From: Deltaproteobacteria bacterium UBA5756
GTDB taxonomy: Bacteria > Desulfobacterota > Syntrophorhabdia > Syntrophorhabdales > Syntrophorhabdaceae
Assembly (NCBI GenBank): GCA_002418985.1
Contig: DIFE01000064.1
Location: forward strand, 1 to 17,365
DNA length: 17,365 nucleotides
Reading direction: 5' to 3'
Positions 1 to 6,006 of this stretch are shown piece after piece. Within the stretch, counting starts at the first letter, position 1; the number at the start of each line of letters is the position of its first letter. The translations under genes were made by a program, and so were the position numbers. Below the pieces are notes generated by a model. The model was given only the letters and a program-made list of their open reading frames with translations. It did not search any database and had not been told where the DNA came from.

Positions 1-31
1 AAACTATGTAACCGGTTTGTACCCACCCCAA

Positions 32-55
32 CCCTCTCCCTCGGAGGGGAGAGGG
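32..55. repeat. REP-like GC-rich palindrome, copy A
   Basis: An inverted repeat with arms at 32-40 (CCCTCTCCC) and 47-55 (GGGAGAGGG) around a 6-base loop. A near-identical palindrome lies at 1684-1706. The tract beside it here, ACCCACCCCAA, resembles the reverse complement of the AAAGGGTGAGGG tail of the other copy, so the two copies face opposite ways. Short palindromes of this style are common intergenic repeats in proteobacterial genomes. No gene is visible between the window edge and this element. Confidence 0.7.
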
Positions 56-90
56 AGATCAGGGAAGTGATTTTTCACAGGCCTGTAGAT

Positions 91-125
91 AAAAAACCGG
101 GCATCCGCGTGGATGCCCGGTTTTT
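91..125 (-). terminator. Rho-independent terminator of the small lipoprotein gene
   Basis: A perfect 10-bp stem, CCGGGCATCC (97-106) with GGATGCCCGG (111-120), encloses a 4-base loop. It is flanked by six A on the left and five T on the right, so it could stop transcription from either strand. It lies 27 bases beyond the stop codon of the minus-strand lipoprotein gene, which is its likely client. Confidence 0.9.
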
Positions 126-151
126 CTGACAGCCTAGTTCCTGTTCTGTGA

Positions 152-349
152 CTACTTCTTAACCGGAGCCGGAGCCGGAGCCGGGGCCGGGGCCGGAGCT
201 GCTGCCTTCTCAGGAGCCTTCTCGGGTGCCGGAGCAGGTGCCGCTGCGGGCGCGGGCGCGGGCTTCTTCTCCTCCTGCTTCGCGCAACCTACGAACGAGA
301 AAGAAACGGCGAGCAAAAGGGCGAGTACCAGTACGAGTGCCTTCTTCAT
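152..349 (-). CDS. Small Pro/Ala-rich lipoprotein, function unknown
   Basis: This 65-residue protein starts MKKALVLVLALLLAVSFSFV and reaches a Cys at residue 23 in the context F-V-G-C, a slightly atypical lipobox, so it is probably lipidated and membrane-anchored after signal peptidase II cleavage. The mature part is a Lys/Glu-rich linker followed by a run of Pro-Ala pairs and a final PVKK, with no folded domain visible. The ATG at 349 is preferred because AGGAGG lies 11 bases upstream. A GTG twelve bases earlier would touch that Shine-Dalgarno sequence and is unlikely. A promoter lies at 409-437 and a strong terminator follows, so it is probably monocistronic. The Pro-Ala tail is encoded by near-identical CCGGAG/CCGGGG hexamers. 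An envelope tether or spacer is possible, but that is a guess. Confidence 0.75.
   Translation of the reverse strand: MKKALVLVLALLLAVSFSFVGCAKQEEKKPAPAPAAAPAPAPEKAPEKAAAPAPAPAPAPAPVKK
161..208 (-). repeat. Hexanucleotide tandem tract encoding the Pro-Ala tail
   Basis: On the plus strand this is a run of CCGGAG and CCGGGG units, then GCTGCTGCC. Read on the minus strand it encodes alternating Pro and Ala near the C-terminus of the lipoprotein. Unit changes of 6 bp would keep the frame and change only tail length, so this is a plausible site of length variation between strains. Confidence 0.7.
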
Positions 350-408
350 TAGTTGTTTCACCTCCTTTTGACTTTTTACCCTTGCGGGCAGTTGTTCTCA
401 AGGGTCGG

Positions 409-437
409 TTTTTACTATATCGAAGGGGGCTTGTCAA
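409..437 (-). promoter_or_regulatory. Probable sigma-70 promoter of the lipoprotein gene
   Basis: On the minus strand a perfect -35 TTGACA (437-432) is followed by a 17-base spacer and TAAAAA (414-409) as a weak -10. It lies between the ychF stop and the lipoprotein start, about 60 bases ahead of the ATG. The spacing is ideal, but the -10 box matches only 4 of 6 bases. Confidence 0.5.
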
Positions 438-467
438 TAAAAAATATTATGCTTTAAGGGCGTGAAA

Positions 468-1562
468 TTACACGTTGAACCTGAAATAAACAATGTCGCC
501 GTCGGCGATTTCATACTCTTTTCCCTGGAAATGAAGCAGCCCCTTCTCCTTGGCCTGTACGATGCTGCCGGCACGGATGAAGTCCTCGTAACGGAGCACC
601 TCGGCCCGTATGAAGCCTCTCTCCATGTCGGTATGAATTTTCCCTGCCGCCTGGGGCGCCTTCGTTCCCCTGCGGATGGTCCAGGCCCGAAGCTCCGGGC
701 CCACGGTGGTGTAGAAGGTGATGAGATCGAGAAGCGCGTACCCCTCGCGGATGAGCTGCTGAAGCCCTGACTCCTTCAGTCCGAGATCTTCCAGAAAATC
801 CTTGCGTTCTGCGCGGTCGAGCTTGGCGATTTCCATCTCGAGGTCGCCGCAGATCGCCACGACGCCGGAACCTTCCTTGGCCGCCACTTCGCGAACTTTC
901 GCGATGTACGGCCCATCCTCCTTGAGGACCTTTTCGCTCACGTTGGCCACGTAGAGGACCTTCTTGGACGTCAGCAGATGGGCTTCATCGAGGATCGCCT
1001 GCTCATCATCCTGCACGGGCACGTTTCTCGCCGGAATTCCCTTATAGAGGGCTTCTGTAAACTGCCGGTAGACTTCCAGGGCCTTCCGGGCGGTCTTGTC
1101 CCCGGTCTTGACAATCTTGTCTGTCTTGGAAATGCGCTTTCCCAGTGTGTCGAGGTCCGCCAGGATGAGTTCCATGTTGATGATCTCGATGTCCCGGGCA
1201 GGGTCGATGGGCCCGTAGATGTGGGCAATGTCCGGGTTGTCGAAGCAGCGGATGACATGGACAATGGCGTCCACCTCGCGGATGTGGCCGAGGAACTGGT
1301 TGCCGAGGCCCTCGCCCTTGCTTGCGCCCTTCACAAGACCGGCGATGTCGATGAATTCCATGGTCGTGTAGGTGACCTTGGGGGGCTTGATGACCGAAGC
1401 GATCTTCTCGAGCCGCTCGTCGGGCACGTGGACGATTCCCGCATTGGGGTCGATCGTGCAGAAGGGGTAATTGGCCACCTCGGCACCGGCGCAGGTCAGT
1501 GCGTTGAAGATGGTCGATTTCCCGACATTGGGAAGGCCGATAACGCCGCAGTTGAAGCCCAT
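468..1562 (-). CDS. ychF: Redox-responsive ribosome-binding ATPase/GTPase YchF (OLA1 family)
   Basis: The 364-residue product matches the family's usual length (about 363). The P-loop GLPNVGKST is at residues 9-17, the G3 motif DIAG at 72-75 is followed by GLVKGASKGEGLGNQFL, and the G4-type motif NVSE is at 207-210. NVSE replaces the NKxD of true GTPases and explains the ATP preference known for YchF/OLA1. The C-terminal 80 or so residues form the TGS domain, ending EIADGDIVYFRFNV. The family binds 70S ribosomes and is linked to the oxidative stress response. The ATG at 1562 begins MGFNCGVIGLPNVG as usual for the family, with a weak AGGG upstream. A promoter is seen at 1620-1648. No clear terminator follows, so some transcripts may run into the lipoprotein gene. 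Confidence 0.97.
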   Translation of the reverse strand: MGFNCGVIGLPNVGKSTIFNALTCAGAEVANYPFCTIDPNAGIVHVPDERLEKIASVIKPPKVTYTTMEFIDIAGLVKGASKGEGLGNQFLGHIREVDAIVHVIRCFDNPDIAHIYGPIDPARDIEIINMELILADLDTLGKRISKTDKIVKTGDKTARKALEVYRQFTEALYKGIPARNVPVQDDEQAILDEAHLLTSKKVLYVANVSEKVLKEDGPYIAKVREVAAKEGSGVVAICGDLEMEIAKLDRAERKDFLEDLGLKESGLQQLIREGYALLDLITFYTTVGPELRAWTIRRGTKAPQAAGKIHTDMERGFIRAEVLRYEDFIRAGSIVQAKEKGLLHFQGKEYEIADGDIVYFRFNV

Positions 1563-1619
1563 GAAAGTTGCCCTGAAGGGTTGGTGTGTCTGCCAGGATC
1601 GGCAGGTTGGGGCTTCCTG

Positions 1620-1648
1620 AAAGTATTGAGTTTGTCCCGGGCTGTCAA
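1620..1648 (-). promoter_or_regulatory. Probable sigma-70 promoter of ychF
   Basis: On the minus strand a perfect TTGACA (1648-1643) is followed by a 17-base spacer and TACTTT (1625-1620). It lies about 58 bases before the ychF ATG. Its -35 end overlaps an imperfect inverted repeat, CAAGGCTTAT (1646-1655) and ATAAGGCTTG (1660-1669), which could bind a regulator. No regulator is identifiable. Confidence 0.5.
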
Positions 1649-1683
1649 GGCTTATTTCAATAAGGCTTGTACCCTTTCAGGTT

Positions 1684-1718
1684 CCCTCTCCCTTGAGGGG
1701 AGAGGGAAAGGGTGAGGG
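1684..1718. repeat. REP-like GC-rich palindrome, copy B
   Basis: The arms CCCTCTCCC (1684-1692) and GGGAGAGGG (1698-1706) surround a 5-base loop and are followed by AAAGGGTGAGGG (1707-1718). Its core is the same as that of copy A at 32-55, in the opposite orientation. It sits in the gene-free stretch between the ychF promoter and the hppA terminator, where nothing else is visible. Confidence 0.7.
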
Positions 1719-1776
1719 TGAATGCTCCCTTTCCTCTAGCTGCTCCATGTCAGAGTGAGGATGGGCGTTGTGCGTA

Positions 1777-1812
1777 TAAAAAAAGGGGCCGGCATGGCTG
1801 CCGGCCCCTTTT
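1777..1812 (-). terminator. Rho-independent terminator of hppA
   Basis: A perfect stem, AAAAGGGGCCGGCA (1781-1794) with TGCCGGCCCCTTTT (1799-1812), encloses the loop TGGC. Read on the minus strand it has a GC-rich stem and a U tract, and it begins 18 bases after the hppA stop codon. Confidence 0.93.
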
Positions 1813-1830
1813 GTCAGGCGGGTTGTTTCC

Positions 1831-4242
1831 TTACTTCTCCAGGGGGATTCTCATGGAGTAGAAGGACCTGTAGACGAAGAAGATGGCGATGATCAGGAAG
1901 ATGCCCCCGACAACGATCGCCGAGCCCCTCATATCCGGCGCGATGGCGATTTCCATCGCCAGGATGCCGAACAGGGTGGTGAACTTGATGATCGGGTTCA
2001 GGGCAACCGAGGAGGTGTCCTTGAAGGGGTCGCCGACGGTGTCGCCGATGACGGCAGCCGCGTGCAGGGGCGTTCCCTTCTCCTTCAGGTCGACTTCGAT
2101 GACCTTCTTCGCGTTGTCCCAGCAGCCGCCGGCGTTGGCCATGAAGAGGGCCTGGTAGAGACCGAAGAGGGCGATGGCGATCAGGTAGCTGATGAAGAAG
2201 GCTGCCGATTCCGGTCCCTTCACGGGTGCGGACAGGAACGCGAAAGCCAGGGCGAAGAAGAAGATCGCGATGAAGATGTTGAACATGCCCTTCTGGGCGT
2301 AGACCGTACAGATCTTCACGACTTCCTTGGAGTTCTCCGTGGAGGCGCTCAGGCTGGCCGCATCGTCGAGCTTGATGTGATCCTTGATGTACTGGACGGC
2401 CCGGTAGGAGCCCGTCACGACGGCCTGGGTGGAAGCACCGGTGAACCAGTAGATGACGGCGCCGCCGCAGAGCATCCCCAGCAGGGTCCAGGGGTTGAGC
2501 AGGTTGAGGATCATCTCGGGCTGGATCCCCAGGGCCTTCCGGAGAAGCAGGATCAACGAGAAGATCATCGTTGTGGCGCCGACGACGGCCGTGCCGATGA
2601 GCACGGGCTTCGCGGTTGCCTTGAAGGTGTTGCCGCAGCTGTCGTTCTCTTCGAGGTAGTGCTTGGCAACGTCCAGGCGGGGCTTGAAGCCGTAGTCCTT
2701 CTCGATTTCCTTCTCCAGGTTGGGGATGGTCTCGATGAGGGACAGCTCGTAGATCGACTGGGCGTTGTCCGTCACGGGGCCGTAGCTGTCGACGGCGATG
2801 GTCACGGGGCCCATGCCGAGCATACCGAAGGCCACCAGGCCGAAGGCGAACACGGAAGAGTATTCCATGAAGGCCGACAGCCCGAGGGTGCTGGTGTAGT
2901 AGGCGATGTACATCAGGCCGGTGATGGCAATGCCGATCCAGAAGCCGGCGAAATTGCCCGCCACGAAACCGGAGAGGATGTTCAGCGAGGGACCGCCTTC
3001 GCGGGAGGCCGTGACGACCTCGGCCACGTGCCGGGAGTTGGAGCTCGTAAAGACCTTGACCAGCTCGGGGATGAGGGCGGCGGCAAGCGTTCCGCAGCTG
3101 ATGATTACGGAGAGCTTGATCCACAGGTCATTCGGGTAAGATCCGAGCTGCCATTTGCTGATGACGAAGGTCACGACGATGGAAATGATCGAGGTAATCC
3201 AGACCAGCGACGTGAGAGCCGCTTCGAAGTTGACCTTTTCCTTGCCGCCCCAGAGGGAATCGACCAGCATCTTGTTGATGAAGTAGGAGCCGATGGAGGT
3301 GATGATCATGAGAATGCGCATGACGAAGATCCACACGAGCAGCTCCGCCTGGTACTGGGGCAGGCAAGCCAGGACGATGAAGCTGATCAGCGCGACACCC
3401 GTGACACCGTAGGTCTCGAAGCCGTCGGCCGTGGGGCCCACGCTGTCGCCGGCATTGTCGCCGGTGCAGTCGGCGATGACGCCGGGGTTGCGGGGGTCGT
3501 CTTCCTTGATCGTGAAGACGATCTTCATGAGGTCGGAGCCGATGTCGGCGATCTTGGTGAAGATACCGCCGCAGATACGGAGGGCGCTCGCACCGAGGGA
3601 TTCACCGATGGCAAACCCGACGAAAGATGCTCCCGCTACGTCGCGGGGCATGAAGACAAGGATGATCAGCATCATGATGAGCTCTACGCACACCAAGAGG
3701 ACCCCTATGCTCATGCCGGCCGTCAGAGGAATGTTTAAGAGCTTGATGGGCTTGCCTTCCAGGGAGGCGAAGGCCATGCGGGCGTTGGCCAGGGTGTTCA
3801 TACGGATACCGAACCAGGCGACGCCGTAAGAACCGAGGATCCCGATCACCGTCCAACTGAGGATCAGCAGGACGTCGCCCATGCTCATGTGCTGTAGGGC
3901 ACCGAAATAGTAGAGAACACAGCAGCCGATGAAAACAAACAGGATCAACAAAAACTTGCCCTGCTGAACAAGGTAGGTCTTGCAGGTCTGGAAGATGACT
4001 TCAGCTACGTCCAGCATGCATTTGTGAGCAGGTAATTTCTTTACTTTTACGTATTCAAGATAGCCGAATACTATGCCCCCGAAACAAACGAGAAAACCGA
4101 TCATCAGTAGATTGTTCTGAGCTGAGCTCAGAACGGGGATAGCTAGTTCCGCTTCGCTCGCAAAAAGCGGCGTTGCGAGGAACAGTAATAGAAGCGCCAT
4201 TGTGACGGCGCCCAAAACACGTTTAAACCGCTCGCTCATCAT
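1831..4242 (-). CDS. hppA: Proton-translocating membrane pyrophosphatase, divergent K+-independent type
   Basis: This 803-residue, strongly hydrophobic protein hydrolyses PPi and uses the energy to pump ions across the cytoplasmic membrane. The substrate and Mg-binding motifs of the family are all present: EDDPRNPGVIADCTGDNAGD from residue 247, AVDSYGPVTDN from 483, NDSCGNT just before 541, and GDTVGDPFKD at 733-742. Lys541 in GNTFK occupies the position whose Lys gives K+ independence in this family; K+-dependent enzymes have Ala. The helix after the third Asp cluster reads ADGFETYGV, placing a Glu (276) one turn before the gate Glu of plant H+-pyrophosphatases. The N-terminus resembles a cleavable signal peptide (LATPLFASEA), which is unusual. 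These traits fit the divergent, Na+-regulated H+-pyrophosphatase subfamily. AGGAG lies 5 bases before ATG 4242; ATG 4239 is equally possible. The gene is monocistronic, with its own terminator and a structured leader. Confidence 0.95.
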   Translation of the reverse strand: MMSERFKRVLGAVTMALLLLFLATPLFASEAELAIPVLSSAQNNLLMIGFLVCFGGIVFGYLEYVKVKKLPAHKCMLDVAEVIFQTCKTYLVQQGKFLLILFVFIGCCVLYYFGALQHMSMGDVLLILSWTVIGILGSYGVAWFGIRMNTLANARMAFASLEGKPIKLLNIPLTAGMSIGVLLVCVELIMMLIILVFMPRDVAGASFVGFAIGESLGASALRICGGIFTKIADIGSDLMKIVFTIKEDDPRNPGVIADCTGDNAGDSVGPTADGFETYGVTGVALISFIVLACLPQYQAELLVWIFVMRILMIITSIGSYFINKMLVDSLWGGKEKVNFEAALTSLVWITSIISIVVTFVISKWQLGSYPNDLWIKLSVIISCGTLAAALIPELVKVFTSSNSRHVAEVVTASREGGPSLNILSGFVAGNFAGFWIGIAITGLMYIAYYTSTLGLSAFMEYSSVFAFGLVAFGMLGMGPVTIAVDSYGPVTDNAQSIYELSLIETIPNLEKEIEKDYGFKPRLDVAKHYLEENDSCGNTFKATAKPVLIGTAVVGATTMIFSLILLLRKALGIQPEMILNLLNPWTLLGMLCGGAVIYWFTGASTQAVVTGSYRAVQYIKDHIKLDDAASLSASTENSKEVVKICTVYAQKGMFNIFIAIFFFALAFAFLSAPVKGPESAAFFISYLIAIALFGLYQALFMANAGGCWDNAKKVIEVDLKEKGTPLHAAAVIGDTVGDPFKDTSSVALNPIIKFTTLFGILAMEIAIAPDMRGSAIVVGGIFLIIAIFFVYRSFYSMRIPLEK

Positions 4243-4295
4243 CTTGTCTCCTTCTTTAGTATTATTCGTACCATAAAAAAACGGTGACGCCCCGT

Positions 4296-4373
4296 AAAAA
4301 GCCGAAAAAGTCATTCCGGCATCGAAAGGGGGACATCAGCATAGATCCGACTGTGCCTGATGCCGACTTTTTT
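4296..4373 (-). promoter_or_regulatory. Candidate transcription attenuator in the hppA leader
   Basis: The minus-strand RNA can fold in two exclusive ways. In the first, GGCAUCAG (4364-4357) pairs with CUGAUGUC (4339-4332), leaving GCCGGAA (4320-4314) free to pair with UUUCGGC (4307-4301). That second stem is followed at once by five U (4300-4296), an intrinsic-terminator shape. In the second, the upstream segment 4373-4359 (A-rich, then GUCGGCAUC) pairs with GAUGCC (4323-4318) and GACUUUUU (4312-4305), around a 5-base bulge, and destroys the terminator. The G-U pair in the first hairpin forms only in minus-strand RNA, which favours that strand. A weaker stem with seven U follows at 4275-4289. 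No known riboswitch class was recognised. Confidence 0.45.
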
Positions 4374-4432
4374 ACGAAGTTGTCAACGGTTACGTATCTA
4401 AGACAGCCTGTTTTAAGACCGGTGGGGGGATT

Positions 4433-4441
4433 AGCATAGCA
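4433..4441 (-). promoter_or_regulatory. Possible extended -10 promoter of hppA
   Basis: On the minus strand, TG-C-TATGCT (4441-4433) is an extended -10 element. A perfect TTGACA lies at 4456-4451, but only 12 bases upstream, too close to act as its partner. The alternative partner at 17 bases, TAATCC, is poor. A start near 4426 would give a leader of about 185 bases that includes the whole attenuator. A second TTGACA at 4386-4381 has no good -10. Confidence 0.35.
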
Positions 4442-4450
4442 ACCTGTAAT

Positions 4451-4487
4451 TGTCAAGGTTTTTTGTTCCCGCAAAAAATTCTTGACA
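4451..4487. promoter_or_regulatory. Palindrome with back-to-back -35 boxes between hppA and the mini-ORF
   Basis: TGTCAAG (4451-4457) and CTTGACA (4481-4487) are perfect inverted repeats. Inside them TTTTTTG (4459-4465) pairs with CAAAAAA (4472-4478). Each outer arm contains a TTGACA pointing outward, one for each strand. This is either an operator shared by the divergent transcripts or two -35 boxes whose symmetry is accidental. Confidence 0.5.
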
Positions 4488-4510
4488 ATACGGCGAGACC
4501 GAATTAGATA
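4482..4510 (+). promoter_or_regulatory. Probable sigma-70 promoter, plus strand
   Basis: A perfect TTGACA (4482-4487), a 17-base spacer and TAGATA (4505-4510). The expected start near 4517 lies about 22 bases before the mini-ORF. It is the only convincing plus-strand promoter upstream of the transporter operon, so operon transcription may depend on reading through the terminators at 4642-4708. Confidence 0.55.
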
Positions 4511-4538
4511 AGTACCCATCAGGTCGAGTGTGGTCATT

Positions 4539-4628
4539 ATGATGAAGAAGTTTACAGGCGGATTTGGTGAGGCTGCCGGCTTTTTCGGCTTTAGCGGGCT
4601 GGTTTGCCTGATGAGCTCTCGACCATAA
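4539..4628 (+). CDS. Mini-ORF encoding a 29-residue Phe/Gly-rich hydrophobic peptide
   Basis: ATG at 4539 to TAA at 4626-4628 encodes a peptide starting MMKKFTGGFG and ending LVCLMSSRP. After two lysines the rest is hydrophobic, with five Phe and glycines at residues 7, 8, 10, 14, 17 and 20, a spacing seen in packed membrane helices. It sits between a promoter (4482-4510) and an intrinsic terminator that begins 13 bases after the stop, as expected of a short independent transcript. The Shine-Dalgarno sequence is weak: GAGTG, 8 bases ahead of the first ATG. No known family was recognised. It could be a small membrane protein, a leader peptide controlling the downstream operon (the Phe content is suggestive), or untranslated RNA with a chance ORF. 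Confidence 0.4.
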   Translation: MMKKFTGGFGEAAGFFGFSGLVCLMSSRP

Positions 4629-4641
4629 AGATTGGAACAGG

Positions 4642-4675
4642 GCCGTGGGCAGGCCAGGTTGCCCACGGCTTTTTT
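4642..4675 (+). terminator. Rho-independent terminator after the mini-ORF
   Basis: A perfect 10-bp stem, GCCGTGGGCA (4642-4651) with TGCCCACGGC (4660-4669), has an 8-base loop and six T (4670-4675). It acts on the plus strand and would end a transcript of about 155 bases from the 4482-4510 promoter. Confidence 0.88.
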
Positions 4676-4681
4676 ATTCGT

Positions 4682-4708
4682 GGCCGTGGATTATCCGCGG
4701 CCTTTTTT
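4682..4708 (+). terminator. Second, tandem Rho-independent terminator
   Basis: The stem GGCCGTGG (4682-4689) with CCGCGGCC (4695-4702) contains one G-U pair and a 5-base loop, followed by six T (4703-4708). It starts seven bases after the first terminator, in the same direction. It either backs up the first or forms part of a read-through control of the operon starting at 4801. Between 4709 and 4800 no convincing promoter was seen. Confidence 0.75.
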
Positions 4709-4800
4709 ATGTGCGGCCGGTCTGGACTGAAGAGGAACCGAAAAGGTCCATGATGGTCGCAAGGACGAAGCAACACGGGGAAAAGAGAGGGGGAAGAGGA

Positions 4801-6000
4801 ATGAAAGGTGCCAAGTTCATCTCGGTTTGGGTCGCGGTAGCCCTGCTGGGTTTCTGCTGCGTGGCGGATACCCAGGCAGCAAACATCAAGGTAGGGGCGG
4901 CGATCAATCTGACGGGACCGGCTTCGACGTGGGGACAATACCACGCAAAGGGACAGCAGGATTACTTTCGGTATGTAAACGAAGTAAAAGGGGGTGTCGC
5001 CGGGCGGTATATCGAGATGGTCCTTGTGGACACAGCTTATAAGGTCCCGGAGGCCGTTTCGGCCGTCAGAAGGTTTGCCGTTCAGGACAATGTCGACATG
5101 ATCGCTACCTGGGGAACGGGCGAAGGATTGGCGGCGAAACCGATCGTTCAAAAGTACATGATCCCTACGCTCAATTATTCGACAGGCTGGGAAATCCTCG
5201 AACCGCCGGTCGGCTACATGTATCTGCCGTTCGGGAGTTACCGGATGGACTGTTTTGCGATCCTCGACTACATCCGCTCGGTTCACAGGGGTAAGGTGCC
5301 GCCGAAAGTCGGGCTTCTCACGTACAACAACGCTTACGGTCGGTCAATCCACAAGCCCAGCCGGGATTACGCAGCGAAGGTCGGGGTAGACATCGTAGCC
5401 GTCGAAGAATTCCCGCCGAAGACGGTCGACCTGACCACCGAACTTCTTCGCTTACAGAGAAAAGGTGCAGAATACGTCTTCATGCAGATGCTCCCAGCCG
5501 CCATCATCAGCGTCTTAAAAGGGGCGGACCGCATCAATTATAATCCTTTATTTCTCGGTACTTGGACCTCTACGGACCCGGATTTTTTCAGGATGGGAAA
5601 AGGTCTCATCCGGGACCGGCTTGTGATTCAGTTTCCCGGAGGATTGCCGACGGACAAGTCCCCCGGCATTAAGATAATGCAGGAATTGTGGAAACGTTAC
5701 AGGACTGTCAACCAGTTCGACGCATCGTACTGGGAAGGGGTGGTCGTCGGCATGATCATGGAACGGTCCTTCATAAGGGCACACCAAAAATACGGACGCA
5801 TCGACCGTGCCACTGTCAACAAAGCGATGGAGTCTTTCAGGAATGAGGATTTTGGAGGTTTAGTCCCTGCCGTGACTTATACGTCCACCAACCATGAGGC
5901 CTCATTCAAGGCAAGAATCGTTCAAGTCCATGATGATGGAACATACCGGCCGCTCACCAATTTTTTCACTCCCGGCAGAGAGAGGCCGAAGCTGAGGTAG
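4801..6000 (+). CDS. Periplasmic substrate-binding protein of a liv-type (HAAT family) ABC importer
   Basis: This 399-residue protein captures the solute outside the membrane and delivers it to the LivH/LivM permeases. The first 26 residues form a signal peptide (MKGAKFISVWVAVALLGF...) with a likely cleavage in DTQA|ANIK. The mature protein opens IKVGAAINLTGPAS, the typical start of Leu/Ile/Val-binding-type proteins, and continues with the bilobed fold, for example MIATWGTGEGLAAKPIVQKY and PKVGLLTYNNAYGRS. The ATG at 4801 is preferred because a purine-rich GGGGGAAGAGGA abuts it and the signal peptide begins there; an open frame continues upstream without a leader. The ligand cannot be read from sequence. 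The CoA ligase in the same operon argues for a carboxylic acid. It heads the operon and is 6 bases from the ATPase gene. Confidence 0.9.
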   Translation: MKGAKFISVWVAVALLGFCCVADTQAANIKVGAAINLTGPASTWGQYHAKGQQDYFRYVNEVKGGVAGRYIEMVLVDTAYKVPEAVSAVRRFAVQDNVDMIATWGTGEGLAAKPIVQKYMIPTLNYSTGWEILEPPVGYMYLPFGSYRMDCFAILDYIRSVHRGKVPPKVGLLTYNNAYGRSIHKPSRDYAAKVGVDIVAVEEFPPKTVDLTTELLRLQRKGAEYVFMQMLPAAIISVLKGADRINYNPLFLGTWTSTDPDFFRMGKGLIRDRLVIQFPGGLPTDKSPGIKIMQELWKRYRTVNQFDASYWEGVVVGMIMERSFIRAHQKYGRIDRATVNKAMESFRNEDFGGLVPAVTYTSTNHEASFKARIVQVHDDGTYRPLTNFFTPGRERPKLR

Positions 6001-6006
6001 TCCGGC

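Noticed and set aside
978..1715. A 245-codon open frame on the plus strand opposite ychF
   Set aside because: It is antisense to a highly conserved gene and has a Val/Asp/Gly-rich shadow composition.
1814..3124. A 436-codon open frame on the minus strand in another frame of hppA
   Set aside because: The product is Arg/His/Pro-rich without domains and lies wholly within the real gene.
2062..3738. A 558-codon open frame on the plus strand opposite hppA
   Set aside because: It is antisense to a clearly conserved pyrophosphatase. Its product is a low-complexity Asp/Glu/Gly/His-rich string, the usual artefact of a GC-rich third codon position on the other strand.
4239..4274. An 11-codon upstream frame whose TGA overlaps the hppA start codons
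   Set aside because: The overlap is attractive for coupling, but its ATG follows a U-run without a Shine-Dalgarno sequence, and the region is better explained as untranslated leader.
4275..4426. Fluoride riboswitch in the hppA leader
   Set aside because: A CUGAUG motif is present, but the conserved 5' core and pseudoknot partners of that class could not be found.
4262..4666. A 134-codon minus-strand frame between hppA and the transporter operon
   Set aside because: It runs through two terminator or attenuator structures and the promoter palindrome, has no ribosome binding site and gives no recognisable protein.
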